Shown here one piece after another: positions 48,352 through 57,703 of a DNA stretch of 64,000 bases; positions within the stretch are counted from its first letter, which is position 1; every line of letters begins with the position of its first letter. The notes beneath the pieces were generated by a model, which was not told the DNA's origin, did not search any database, and worked only from the letters and a program-made list of their open reading frames with translations. The position numbers and the translations under genes were made by a program. This stretch comes from Reyranella sp. GTDB lineage: Bacteria > Pseudomonadota > Alphaproteobacteria > Reyranellales > Reyranellaceae. Location: NCBI RefSeq assembly GCF_004297265.1, contig NZ_SCUT01000025.1, forward strand, positions 124,001-188,000. Direction: 5' to 3'.

Positions 48352-49770
48352 TTGGAAGACCTGTTCACTTCCCATGACGCACTGGCCGTTGCGGAGCTGG
48401 TCCGCAGCCGGCAGGTCGGCGCGCGGGAACTGCTCGACGCCACCGTGACGCGGCTGCGCGAGGCCAACGGCCATCTGAAGGCCATCACGGATTTCTACGA
48501 CGGCGACCTGCTCGAACGGTCGGCCGCGGCGGCCGGTGAGGGGCCGTTCCACGGCATTCCCTTCGTCGTGAAGCAGCTCATGGCCGACTGTGCCGGCACG
48601 CCGACCACGGTCGGTTCGCGCTTCTTCTCCAAGGAGCCGGTGGCGGTGAACGACAGCGCGGCGGTCACGCGTTTGCGCCGCGCCGGCCTGGTGATCGTCG
48701 GCCGCAGCAACACCAGCGAGTTCGGCCTGGCGCCGACGACCGAGCCTGCCTTCGGCGAGGCGACGGTCAATCCATGGCGTGCCGACCTGTCGCCGGGCGG
48801 TTCTTCCGGTGGCTCGGCGGCGGTGGTGGCGGCGCGGCTGCTGCCAATGGCGCATGCGACCGATGGCGGCGGCTCCATCCGCATTCCGGCCTCCCTGTGC
48901 GGGCTGTTCGGCCTGAAGCCCTCACGCGGCCGCATCAGCCTGGCGCCGATCGGAGAGACCCTCGCCGGGGCGGGCGCCCAACTCGGCGTCTCGATCTCGG
49001 TGCGCGACAGCGCGGCGCTGCTCGATGCGCTGGCGGGCGGCGAACCCGGAGATCCCTATCGCGCGCCCGAGGCCGAGGGATCGTTCCTCGACGCGACCAG
49101 GCGAACCCCGGGCAAGCTCCGCGTCGCGTTCCTCCGCAAGCCCGTCGGCTGGGAGTCGATGGACCCGGCGCTGGTCGCGGCCGTCGAGCGTACGGCGAGG
49201 CGGCTGGAAGCGCTTGGTCATCACGTCGAGGAGGCGACGCCGGATTATGATCCCGTGGCGACCGGCATGGCCTTCGGCACGGTGATGTGCGCCAACACCT
49301 TCACCAACATCCAGGTCCGCGCCAACGGCCGCATACCCGGGCCCGGCGACCTGGAACCGGTGACGCGGCTCTACGCGGAGCAGGGCGGCAAGGTGAGCGC
49401 CCATGACTATATCCGCGCCGTCCAGACCTTCCATCGCACGGGACGCCAGCTCGGCGCCTTCTTCGAGAAGTTCGACATTCTCCTCTCGCCGACCATCGCG
49501 CGCCCGTCGCTGCCGCTGGGCGCTGTGCGCATGGATGGCAGCCTTGAGCAGTACGAGGAGGGGCTCGCGCCGATGGTGGCCTTCACCTCCGTCTGCAATG
49601 CCGCCGGCGTGCCGGCCATGTCGGTGCCGCTGGAATGGACGGACGACGGTCTGCCCATCGGCATGCACTTCGTCGCCCGCTACGGCGCCGAGGCCACGCT
49701 GTTGTCACTGGCTGCGCAGCTCGAACAGGCGCATCCGTGGCGCGATCGGCGGCCTCCCGGAGTGAAGTGA
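48352..49770 (+). CDS. amidase (amidase signature family)
   Basis: Amidase of 472 residues with the complete Ser-cisSer-Lys triad: K74 (FVVKQLM), cis-Ser S151 (PGGSSGGSAA) and nucleophile S175 (TDGGGSIRIPAS). The 24-residue gap between the two serines equals that of malonamidase E2. TTG start, 4 bases after the aldolase stop. It would hydrolyse an amide produced or imported by the neighbouring system. Confidence 0.93.
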   Translation: MEDLFTSHDALAVAELVRSRQVGARELLDATVTRLREANGHLKAITDFYDGDLLERSAAAAGEGPFHGIPFVVKQLMADCAGTPTTVGSRFFSKEPVAVNDSAAVTRLRRAGLVIVGRSNTSEFGLAPTTEPAFGEATVNPWRADLSPGGSSGGSAAVVAARLLPMAHATDGGGSIRIPASLCGLFGLKPSRGRISLAPIGETLAGAGAQLGVSISVRDSAALLDALAGGEPGDPYRAPEAEGSFLDATRRTPGKLRVAFLRKPVGWESMDPALVAAVERTARRLEALGHHVEEATPDYDPVATGMAFGTVMCANTFTNIQVRANGRIPGPGDLEPVTRLYAEQGGKVSAHDYIRAVQTFHRTGRQLGAFFEKFDILLSPTIARPSLPLGAVRMDGSLEQYEEGLAPMVAFTSVCNAAGVPAMSVPLEWTDDGLPIGMHFVARYGAEATLLSLAAQLEQAHPWRDRRPPGVK

Positions 49771-49771
49771 C

Positions 49772-50209
49772 GTGACGGGCAATTTCTGGCGCATGGCGGT
49801 CGCGGGCTTCGTCGCCGGCGCGCTCAGCGTGCTGGTATTCCACCAATGGGGGTTCTACGCCGCCGCTGAATTCGGCTTCGGACGTCCCAATCTCTACAGC
49901 ATGCGGCCGGTCCCGCCGTGGGGCGTTCCGGCCATCGTCTCGCTGGCGTTCTGGGGTGGTCTTTGGGGCGTCCTGGGCGCCCTCGTGGTCGCGCGCCTAC
50001 CCGGCCTGCTGAACGGGGCCCTGGGCTGGATCCTCTTCGCGATCACGCTGGTCCTGGCCGTGAATTGGTTCGTCGTCCTGCCGATCAAGGGCGCGCCGGT
50101 GGGCGGCGGCTGGCGCCTGCCGGGCGTGGTCGTGGTGCCCATCGTCTACGCACTCTGGGGCTTCGGCATGTGGCTGTTCTACGGTCTCGTGCGCAGGCTG
50201 CTGAGGTAG
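49772..50209 (+). CDS. hypothetical membrane protein
   Basis: Integral membrane protein of 145 residues with four hydrophobic segments (for example FVAGALSVLVFHQWGFYAA and LWGVLGALVVARLPG). GTG start 1 base after the amidase stop. No family recognised. Last gene of the seven-gene operon, convergent with the selenoprotein operon. Confidence 0.75.
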   Translation: MTGNFWRMAVAGFVAGALSVLVFHQWGFYAAAEFGFGRPNLYSMRPVPPWGVPAIVSLAFWGGLWGVLGALVVARLPGLLNGALGWILFAITLVLAVNWFVVLPIKGAPVGGGWRLPGVVVVPIVYALWGFGMWLFYGLVRRLLR

Positions 50210-50227
50210 CGGGGGGCGTGACCCGCG

Positions 50228-51199
50228 TCAGAGCCTCCGCAACACCATCTGCGAGCCGCCGCCCCAGATCGGGAGATAGGCCATCTTGTAGCCGGCGCCG
50301 CCGGTGACGATCGGATGGATCGCTTCGGGCGACGAAGCGACGTCACCGCCCTTGTCGAACAGGTATTGCTGGACCCGCCCGATGTCCCAGCCCTCATGTC
50401 GCGCGATCTTCTCGGCGAGTTCGAGCGGCAGAAGAAGCACCTGCTCGCCGCGCCCGCCCTTGCGGCTCTGGCCCGACATCACGATCTCGGCGCGCATGCC
50501 GGCGACGACCGGGTCGAGGATCGCCTCGGGGGTGGCGCCTTCGCCGTCGCCGGGCAGCACCTCGGCCGTACCCGAAATGCCCATCACCGTGAGGGCGCTT
50601 TCGTCTTTCGCAAGCCCGTGGCGCTCGGTGAAGGAGGGGAAGGGACCTTCGTTCCTCTCGGCGAAGCACAGCGTGAACTTGGCCGGCTGGCCCATGGTCG
50701 CCATGTCCCCCGTGTCCGAGCGCGCACCGCCGATGTTGCGCAGGCAGAGCTGCAGGGCGCGGCCGATGCAGGCATTGGCGCGGCTGCCGGGACCGATGGC
50801 GTTGGTCAGCGCGTTGACGCCGAGCCGCTGCACGATCGGGCCATGGAGGCAAAGCGCGACGGCGGCGCTGCCGGTGGTTGTGGCGATGCCGAGGAGATTG
50901 AAGTCCGGCTCGAGCGTGGCCGTGGCCGCCGCGAGCACGACCGGCAGTTCGGCCGGGACGCAGCCTGCGATCACGCATTGATAGGCGATGCTCTCGGGGC
51001 TGATGTCGCCGAACATCGGCGGCATCATGCCTTGCGACTCCGAACGGCCGCCGATGCCGGCGACCATCTCTTCCAGGCGCCGCCGGGTCGGCGGCACCAG
51101 GGGGAGGCCATCCGAGAGTTCGGCCTCCGTCAGGATCTGCTGTGCGCGCTCCCAGGTCGCCTGCTCGTCGACGACCGGCCAGCCGCACCACTCGTTCAT
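50228..51199 (-). CDS. protein of unknown function, selenoprotein-operon paralogue B
   Basis: Soluble protein of 323 residues, no named domain that I can assign. It is clearly paralogous to the gene immediately upstream: both share an AGCxPE-PVV segment (VIAGCVPAELPVVLAA here), a DFNLLGIATTT/DYNLHGTLATT segment, a GPGSRANACIGRALQL/GRQANATIGRALGL block, PAKFTLCFAE/PAKFTFCFGE with a conserved Cys, and a Gly-rich C-terminus (GGAGYKMAYLPIWGGG). Two Cys (in AGC and CF) are common to both copies and are candidates for redox or metal roles. The ATG overlaps the upstream stop (ATGA). Last gene of the Sec operon. Confidence 0.75.
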   Translation of the reverse strand: MNEWCGWPVVDEQATWERAQQILTEAELSDGLPLVPPTRRRLEEMVAGIGGRSESQGMMPPMFGDISPESIAYQCVIAGCVPAELPVVLAAATATLEPDFNLLGIATTTGSAAVALCLHGPIVQRLGVNALTNAIGPGSRANACIGRALQLCLRNIGGARSDTGDMATMGQPAKFTLCFAERNEGPFPSFTERHGLAKDESALTVMGISGTAEVLPGDGEGATPEAILDPVVAGMRAEIVMSGQSRKGGRGEQVLLLPLELAEKIARHEGWDIGRVQQYLFDKGGDVASSPEAIHPIVTGGAGYKMAYLPIWGGGSQMVLRRL

Positions 51200-52233
51200 C
51201 GGGCGATGCGCGTGCAGGCGACGGTGGTGCCGCCGAACGACGGGATGAAGGCCGAATGCTTGCCCGGACCGCCCGCCACGGTGATGTGGATGTCGCCCGG
51301 ATCTCGGCCGATCGTCAGCCAGTCACCGTCGGGCTTGTGGCCGGTGCTCTCGTAGGTGTCGAGGTTCTCGCGGGAGATGCGCGACAGGTGGATCCGCGAA
51401 CGCTTCCAGAGTTCCTCCCGGATGCTCTCGATCGTGAAGCCATCACGCTTCAGGGTCGCCGCATGCTCGGGGCCGATGATGAGGAACATCGGCCCCTTGC
51501 CGTACACGGTGTTGGCGCCCGGATTGGACATGCCGCCGGCAAAGGTGGTGAGCAGTCCGTCGCCCGTGGTCGAACCGTGGTCGTTGAGATTGTGCGGGCC
51601 TTCGCCCGACATCACCGTCACGACCGAATCCGTGGGCGCGAAGCCGCGCTGCACGTGATAGGGCGTCCAGGGGTTCTCTTCCTCGTTCTCGCCGAAGCAG
51701 AAGGTGAACTTGGCGGGATTGCCCTGGGTCGAACGGTCCATCTCGCCGGGCTTGGCGCCGGCCACGTTCAGCAGCATCAGGCCGAGCGCGCGGCCGATCG
51801 TGGCATTGGCCTGGCGGCCCTGGCCGAAGCAGTTGGTGCCGCAGTTGATGTTGAGCTCGTGGCGGATCGGGCCGCTCACCATGACCATCGGGGCGCAGGA
51901 GTGCGTGGTCGCAAGCGTGCCGTGCAGATTGTAGTCCGGGTCGAGCACGCCGCGCAGCGCGGCGGTCACGACCGGGAAATACTCCGGCTTGCAGCCCGCC
52001 ATCACGGCATTGGCGGCGAGCGCCTGCAGCGTCGGGACGATCTGGCGCGGCGGCACCGGCGGATAGGGCCGGTTGTCGCCGCGCACCGTCTCGACGAACT
52101 TCGCCACCTTGGCCTCGCTGGGCACGAACAGCGGCATGCCGTCGCTCCAGCCCTGTTCGTTGGCGTACTCGTTGAAGGCCTCGACATCCATGTCGCCGAT
52201 GTCGATCACTTCCTGTTCGGCGATGTCCTTCAT
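51196..52233 (-). CDS. protein of unknown function, selenoprotein-operon paralogue A
   Basis: Soluble protein of 345 residues, paralogue of the downstream gene and somewhat longer. It has VMAGCKPEYFPVVTAAL, DYNLHGTLATTHSCAPM, NINCGTNCFGQGRQANATIG and PAKFTFCFGENEEENPW; a CGTNC pair is present here but not in paralogue B. The C-terminus contains GGPGKHSAFIPSFGGTTVACT. The start ATG overlaps the stop of the selenoprotein gene by 4 bases, so its translation may depend on UGA read-through upstream. Function unknown; conservation with a UGSC protein and a thioredoxin-reductase-like enzyme suggests a multi-subunit redox enzyme (inference). Confidence 0.78.
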   Translation of the reverse strand: MKDIAEQEVIDIGDMDVEAFNEYANEQGWSDGMPLFVPSEAKVAKFVETVRGDNRPYPPVPPRQIVPTLQALAANAVMAGCKPEYFPVVTAALRGVLDPDYNLHGTLATTHSCAPMVMVSGPIRHELNINCGTNCFGQGRQANATIGRALGLMLLNVAGAKPGEMDRSTQGNPAKFTFCFGENEEENPWTPYHVQRGFAPTDSVVTVMSGEGPHNLNDHGSTTGDGLLTTFAGGMSNPGANTVYGKGPMFLIIGPEHAATLKRDGFTIESIREELWKRSRIHLSRISRENLDTYESTGHKPDGDWLTIGRDPGDIHITVAGGPGKHSAFIPSFGGTTVACTRIAR

Positions 52234-52748
52234 TTCGTCGTCGCCTCGGTCAGTCCCTTGGTCGCTGCTTCGATGCGTTCCCGCAGTTCTTCGGCATTGA
52301 GGCCGCCGACGGGATGCTTGACCACGATCAGGCGCGGTTCGACCTTGCGGGCCTTCGCCTGGGCGAGGACCAGCGGTTTGAAAGTCTCAGTGGCGATCAC
52401 GTAGGCGGTGATGCCGAGCTTCTCGAGTTCGAGGCTGTCGTGGAAACTCCACGATGAACAGCTTCCTCAATCTCCTAAGGCGAGGAGTGCCGCCTTGTAG
52501 TTCTTGGCGACCTTCTCGATCAGTTCCTTCGGCGCCGGCTGGCTGGCACTGTTCTTGGCGTGGAAGTGGATGTTGTCCACCGGACGGTGCGCGCCCAGCA
52601 TGGCGCGGACGCCTTCCAGCAACTCACGGGCGTTCGGCTTGGAATTGGAGATCAGCGCAATAGCGTCAGTCGCCCAGTTGACGGGCTGCAAAGTCACCTT
52701 GGCTGGGCCGGCGGCGGCCATTCCGAAGCTTGGATTGAAGATACGCAT
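52230..52748 (-). CDS. UGSC-type selenoprotein with in-frame UGA (selenocysteine at residue 94)
   Basis: Continuous gene of 173 codons only if the TGA at 52469-52467 is read as selenocysteine. Residues 1-93 start MRIFNPSFGMAAAGPAKVTL and end LLALGD. After the UGA the same frame continues GSCSSWSFHDSLELEKLG and runs through IVVKHPVGGLNAEELRERIE to TTK-stop. The Sec-Gly-Ser-Cys motif (U94, C97) is the hallmark of the UGSC family first predicted by selenoproteome surveys; C97 is the only Cys in the chain. The GDxGSCxSW context on both sides of the UGA fits the family. The start has GGAGGA 8 bases ahead. It sits 17 bases after a thioredoxin-reductase-like gene and overlaps paralogue A by 4 bases. 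A simple nonsense mutation is less likely given intact coding downstream and the hairpin. Confidence 0.87.
52431..52468 (-). promoter_or_regulatory. bacterial SECIS-like hairpin at the UGA
   Basis: The 38 bases beginning with the GA of the UGA codon fold as GAGG/CCTC, a 5' AAG bulge, CTGT/ACAG, a 5' TCAT bulge, CGTGG/CCACG and an AGTTT apical loop. The loop begins 18 bases after the UGA and has G at its second position. Both features satisfy the published bacterial SECIS rules (loop 16-37 bases downstream, G in the first two loop positions), as does the bulge with a U on the 5' side. SelB binding is inferred. Confidence 0.75.
52467..52469 (-). other. selenocysteine UGA codon
   Basis: In-frame TGA between GAT (Asp93) and GGA (Gly95) of the UGSC gene, followed by AGC TGT for Ser96-Cys97. 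The reading frame stays open for 78 more codons after it, up to the stop at 52232-52230. In family members without selenium a Cys codon is expected here. Confidence 0.85.
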
Positions 52749-52756
52749 GTTCGTTT

Positions 52757-52762
52757 TCCTCC
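52757..52762 (-). promoter_or_regulatory. ribosome binding site of the selenoprotein gene
   Basis: GGAGGA on the minus strand, 8 bases before the ATG at 52748, inside the 17-base gap after the reductase gene. It decides the start of the selenoprotein. Confidence 0.8.
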
Positions 52763-52765
52763 ACG

Positions 52766-53635
52766 CTACTTTTTCAACGCCGCGACGACCGACTTGGCGG
52801 CGCGTTGGCCGTCCGCGATGGCGTTGGCGAGATATTCCTTCGAACCGGACCTGACGTCGCCGGCGGCGAACACCAGCGGCTGGCCCGTCTGGCCCGCTTC
52901 GTCGACAACGATATGCCCCGTGGCGTCACGTGCAAGCGAATCCGGCAGGAATTCCGCAGCGGGAGACCGGCCCTCGTAAACGAACACCGCATTGGTCGGA
53001 ATTCGGTTTCGCTGGCCGTTATTCTCGATCGTGACGGCCTCCAGCCCGTTGCTGCCTTCGAGACCGACGATGCGGCCCGGCAGGGCCGTGACGCCTTCGG
53101 GGACGGGGTCGCTCGGAGTGCCGAGCATGGTGATGTCGCCCGCGATGCCAACGAGGACGGCGGCCTCGTAGGGCGCCCAGCCGGTGGCGCCGGCGATGAT
53201 CACGGGCTGGCCGGCATAGAGCGGCCCGTCGCAGTTCGCGCAGTGGGACAGGCCACGCCCTTCATATTCTTCCTCGCCGGGAAGGCCGAGCTTGCCCTTG
53301 TTCATGCCGGTGGCCACGACAAGGGATCGCGCCGTATGGCGCTCGCCCTCGGCGGTCTCGATCTCGAAGGGTCCATTGCCGGAAATCGCCGTGACTTCGC
53401 CGAAGCCGATCTCGACGCCGGCGACGACGGCATCGTCGGTGAGGCGCGCGGCCATCGTGGTGCCGTCGAAGATCTCTTCGAAATCGTGCAACTGGCCCAG
53501 GTTGATGATTTCGCCGCCGGGCGCGAGCTTGTCGAGGCAGAGCGCCTTCAGGCCCGCGCGGGCGGCTTCGGTGGCGGCGGTGAGGCCGGCCGGGCCTGCG
53601 CCGATGACGATCACGTCGTAGGAAGGAGTGTCCAT
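52766..53635 (-). CDS. thioredoxin reductase-like FAD/NAD(P) oxidoreductase
   Basis: Flavoprotein disulfide reductase of 289 residues. The FAD site is DVIVIGAGPAGLTAATEAAR at the N-terminus; the redox pair is C132-A-N-C135 in SHCANCDGPLY; an NAD(P) segment is IIAGATGWAPYEAAVL, where the usual GxGxxG/A is altered to GATGWA; the second FAD block is VFAAGDVRSG. The ATG at 53635 gives a normal N-terminus; in-frame codons upstream encode non-family sequence. First gene of the Sec operon, so it may supply electrons to the UGSC protein (inference). Confidence 0.9.
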   Translation of the reverse strand: MDTPSYDVIVIGAGPAGLTAATEAARAGLKALCLDKLAPGGEIINLGQLHDFEEIFDGTTMAARLTDDAVVAGVEIGFGEVTAISGNGPFEIETAEGERHTARSLVVATGMNKGKLGLPGEEEYEGRGLSHCANCDGPLYAGQPVIIAGATGWAPYEAAVLVGIAGDITMLGTPSDPVPEGVTALPGRIVGLEGSNGLEAVTIENNGQRNRIPTNAVFVYEGRSPAAEFLPDSLARDATGHIVVDEAGQTGQPLVFAAGDVRSGSKEYLANAIADGQRAAKSVVAALKK

Positions 53636-53821
53636 GGCCGTCTTTAATCGGCACTTGTACCGAGGAGTGCAAGGGACAATTCGGGGACCGCGCGGGGCTG
53701 ACCGAGCCTGTGCATCCCCTGCGCCCGATTGTGGTCCGCGATTTGCAGGCCGCCCATCTTGAGCTTGCCAGTCCCCAAGAAAGCATCTTAGGTCGCGAAG
53801 GCAGGGAGACAGAAACAAGGC
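53636..53821. promoter_or_regulatory. divergent intergenic region between Sec and liv operons
   Basis: A 186-base gap with outward-facing operons. On the right, GCAGGGAGACAG lies ahead of the LivH-like start. A short imperfect dyad GCACT-N10-AGTGC is at 53651-53670, near the reductase start. I see no strong sigma-70 promoter pair. Confidence 0.4.
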
Positions 53822-54736
53822 ATGGCGTATTTCACGCAACAGCTGATCAACGCAATCACGCTGGGCGCCATCTACGGGCTGATCGCCATCGGGTACACGA
53901 TGGTCTACGGGATCATCGGCATGATCAACTTCGCGCATGGCGAAGTGTTCATGATCGGCGCCTTCATCTCGCTGATCGGCTTCATCATCTGCGGCAGCCT
54001 CGGCATCAGCTCCGCGCCCATCGCCATCGTCCTGGTGCTGCTGCTGGCCATGTGCTTCTCGGCCGTCTACGGCTGGGCGATCGAACGAACGGCCTATCGA
54101 CCATTAAGAGGCTCGTTCCGGCTGGCCCCGCTGATCTCCGCCATCGGCGTGTCGATCGCCCTCCAGAACTACGTGCAGCTGGCCCAGGGGGCGCGGCCCA
54201 AACCCGGCGGGCAGGTCGTCTCGGGCGGATTCAATCTCTTCAGCGCCGACGGCTTCGACGTCCGCGTCACCTGGCTTCAGATCATCATCGTGCTGGTGAC
54301 GGTCGTACTGATGGCGGGATTCACCTGGGTGATCGCGAAAACCTCGCTGGGACGCCAGCAGCGCGCCTGCGAACAGGACATGAAGATGGCGGCGTTGCTG
54401 GGCGTCAATGTCGACCGCACCATATCGCTCACCTTCGTGCTGGGGGCGGCGCTCGCGGCCGTCGCCGGCATGCTGTTCCTGATGTACTATGGCGTCATCG
54501 ACTTCTTCATCGGCTTCCTGGCCGGCATCAAGGCCTTCACCGCGGCGGTGCTGGGCGGCATCGGCTCGCTGCCGGGCGCCATGTTGGGCGGGCTGCTGAT
54601 CGGATTGATCGAGGTCTTCTGGGCCGGCTACTTCTCGAGCGAGTACAAGGACGTCGCGGCTTTCGCGATCCTCGTCCTAGTTCTGATCTTCCGGCCGAGC
54701 GGACTGCTCGGCAAACCGGAGATCGAGAAGGTCTGA
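53822..54736 (+). CDS. livH: branched-chain amino acid ABC transporter permease LivH-like
   Basis: Membrane subunit of 304 residues with about eight hydrophobic segments. It opens LINAITLGAIYGLIAIGYTM and has the LivH motif NFAHGEVFMIGAF. The C-terminal block AAVLGGIGSLPGAMLGGLLIG is the conserved EAA-like ATPase contact. First gene of a livHMGF-x-livK operon. Substrate could be branched amino acids, amides or urea derivatives. Confidence 0.93.
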   Translation: MAYFTQQLINAITLGAIYGLIAIGYTMVYGIIGMINFAHGEVFMIGAFISLIGFIICGSLGISSAPIAIVLVLLLAMCFSAVYGWAIERTAYRPLRGSFRLAPLISAIGVSIALQNYVQLAQGARPKPGGQVVSGGFNLFSADGFDVRVTWLQIIIVLVTVVLMAGFTWVIAKTSLGRQQRACEQDMKMAALLGVNVDRTISLTFVLGAALAAVAGMLFLMYYGVIDFFIGFLAGIKAFTAAVLGGIGSLPGAMLGGLLIGLIEVFWAGYFSSEYKDVAAFAILVLVLIFRPSGLLGKPEIEKV

Positions 54737-54739
54737 CGG

Positions 54740-56157
<1,418 letters not shown>

Positions 56158-56161
<4 letters not shown>

Positions 56162-56982
56162 CGGCACCCCAAGTCACAGAGCCACTTATCGAGGTCGAGC
56201 ACCTCACCATGCGCTTCGGCGGGCTGGTCGCGATCGACGACGTGTCGTTCACCGCCCGGTCGCATTCGATCACCGCCGTCATCGGCCCCAACGGCGCCGG
56301 CAAGACGACGGTCTTCAACTGCATCACCGGCTTCTACAAGCCGACGATCGGCCGGCTGACCCTGCGCGGCGCCGGCGGGGAATTCCTGCTCGAGCGGATG
56401 CGCGGCCACGAGATCGGCCAGAAGGCGAGGGTGGCGCGCACCTTCCAGAACATCCGCCTGTTTCCCGGCATGACGGTGCTCGAGAACCTGATGGTGGCGC
56501 AGCACAACAAGCTGATGCGCGCCTCGGGCTGGAGTCTGCTCGGTCTCCTCGGCGCCGCGAGCTTCCAGCGTGCCGAGGCGGCCGCAGTCGAACTGGCGCG
56601 GCTCTGGCTGGAGCGTATCGGCCTGGTGGCTGATGCCGACCGGCCGGCCGGCGAGCTGCCCTATGGAGCCCAGCGGCGCCTCGAGATCGCCCGGGCCATG
56701 TGTACCGAGCCGGTGTTGCTGTGTCTCGACGAGCCGGCGGCCGGTCTCAACCCGCGCGAATCGGCGGAACTCAACCAGCTGCTGGTGTCGATCCGCGATC
56801 GCGACGGGATCGGCGTGCTGCTGATCGAGCACGACATGAGCGTCGTGATGAACATTTCCGACCATATCGTCGTGCTCGACTATGGCCGCAAGATCGCAGA
56901 GGGGGATCCGCTGGCGGTGCGCAGTGACCCGGCGGTGATCCGCGCCTATCTCGGCACCGACGAGGAGGCGATCGATGGCTGA
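56158..56982 (+). CDS. livG: branched-chain amino acid ABC transporter ATP-binding protein LivG-like
   Basis: ATPase of 274 residues. Walker A is GPNGAGKTTVFNC, the LivG-type motif is ARTFQNIRLFPGMTVLENL, the signature region is LPYGAQRRLEIARAM and Walker B is LLCLDEPAAGLNPRE. The start overlaps the livM stop by 4 bases and the end overlaps livF by 8. Confidence 0.94.
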
Positions 56983-57703
56983 GCCCTCGATCCTCTCGGT
57001 GAGGGGTGTCGAAACCTTCTATGGCGCCATCCAGGCCCTGCACGGGGTCGATCTCGAGGTGGCGAAGGGCGAGATCGTGACGCTGATCGGCGCCAACGGG
57101 GCGGGCAAGTCGACGCTGCTGATGACGATCTGCGGCAATCCCCGTGCGCGCAGCGGCAAGATCCTGCTCGACGGCGAGGACATCACGGCGCTGCCGACCT
57201 TCCAGATCGTGCGGCGCGGCGTGGCGCAGGTGCCGGAGGGGCGGCGCATCTTCGCGCGCATGAGTGTTTACGAGAACCTGCAGATGGGCGCGATCCTCGC
57301 CGATCCGGCGAACTTCAACTCCGATATCGACCGCGTATTCGCGATGTTCCCACGGCTGGCCGAGCGGCGCGACCAGCGTGGCGGCACCCTGTCGGGCGGC
57401 GAACAGCAGATGCTGGCGATCGGCCGCGCCCTGATGAGCCGGCCGCGCATCCTCCTGCTCGACGAGCCGTCGCTGGGCCTCGCACCGCTGATCGTGCGCC
57501 AGATCTTCGACTCGATCGGCCGCATCGCGCGGGAGGAGGGGGTCACGATCTTCCTGGTCGAGCAGAACGCCTTTCACGCGCTGCGCCTGGCGGACCGCGG
57601 CTACGTTCTGGCCAACGGACGGGTGCGCCTCAGTGGCAGTGGCAAGGAGTTGCTGGCCAATCAAGAGGTCCGCGCCGCCTACCTGGAAGGGGGGCACGCA
57701 TGA
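56975..57703 (+). CDS. livF: branched-chain amino acid ABC transporter ATP-binding protein LivF-like
   Basis: ATPase of 242 residues. Walker A is GANGAGKSTLLMT, the LivF motif is VPEGRRIFARMSVYENL, the signature is LSGGEQQMLAIGRAL and Walker B is LLLDEPSLGLAPL, then FLVEQNAFHAL. It overlaps livG upstream and the next membrane-protein gene by 4 bases. Confidence 0.94.
   Translation: MAEPSILSVRGVETFYGAIQALHGVDLEVAKGEIVTLIGANGAGKSTLLMTICGNPRARSGKILLDGEDITALPTFQIVRRGVAQVPEGRRIFARMSVYENLQMGAILADPANFNSDIDRVFAMFPRLAERRDQRGGTLSGGEQQMLAIGRALMSRPRILLLDEPSLGLAPLIVRQIFDSIGRIAREEGVTIFLVEQNAFHALRLADRGYVLANGRVRLSGSGKELLANQEVRAAYLEGGHA

Noticed and set aside
46230..48488. A 752-codon minus-strand frame over the epimerase, GNAT and aldolase genes
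   Set aside because: No domain or ribosome site; all three plus-strand genes are supported by motifs and overlaps.
52467..52748. A stand-alone 93-residue protein ending at the TGA
   Set aside because: The frame continues with family-like coding sequence (GSCSSWSFHD) for 78 codons after the TGA, a SECIS-like hairpin is present and the true stop overlaps the next gene, so the TGA is read as selenocysteine.
53651..53670. Dyad GCACT-N10-AGTGC and a possible TTGCAC/GATTAA promoter before the reductase gene
   Set aside because: The arms are only 5 bases and the -35/-10 candidates match consensus at about half of positions; this is expected by chance.
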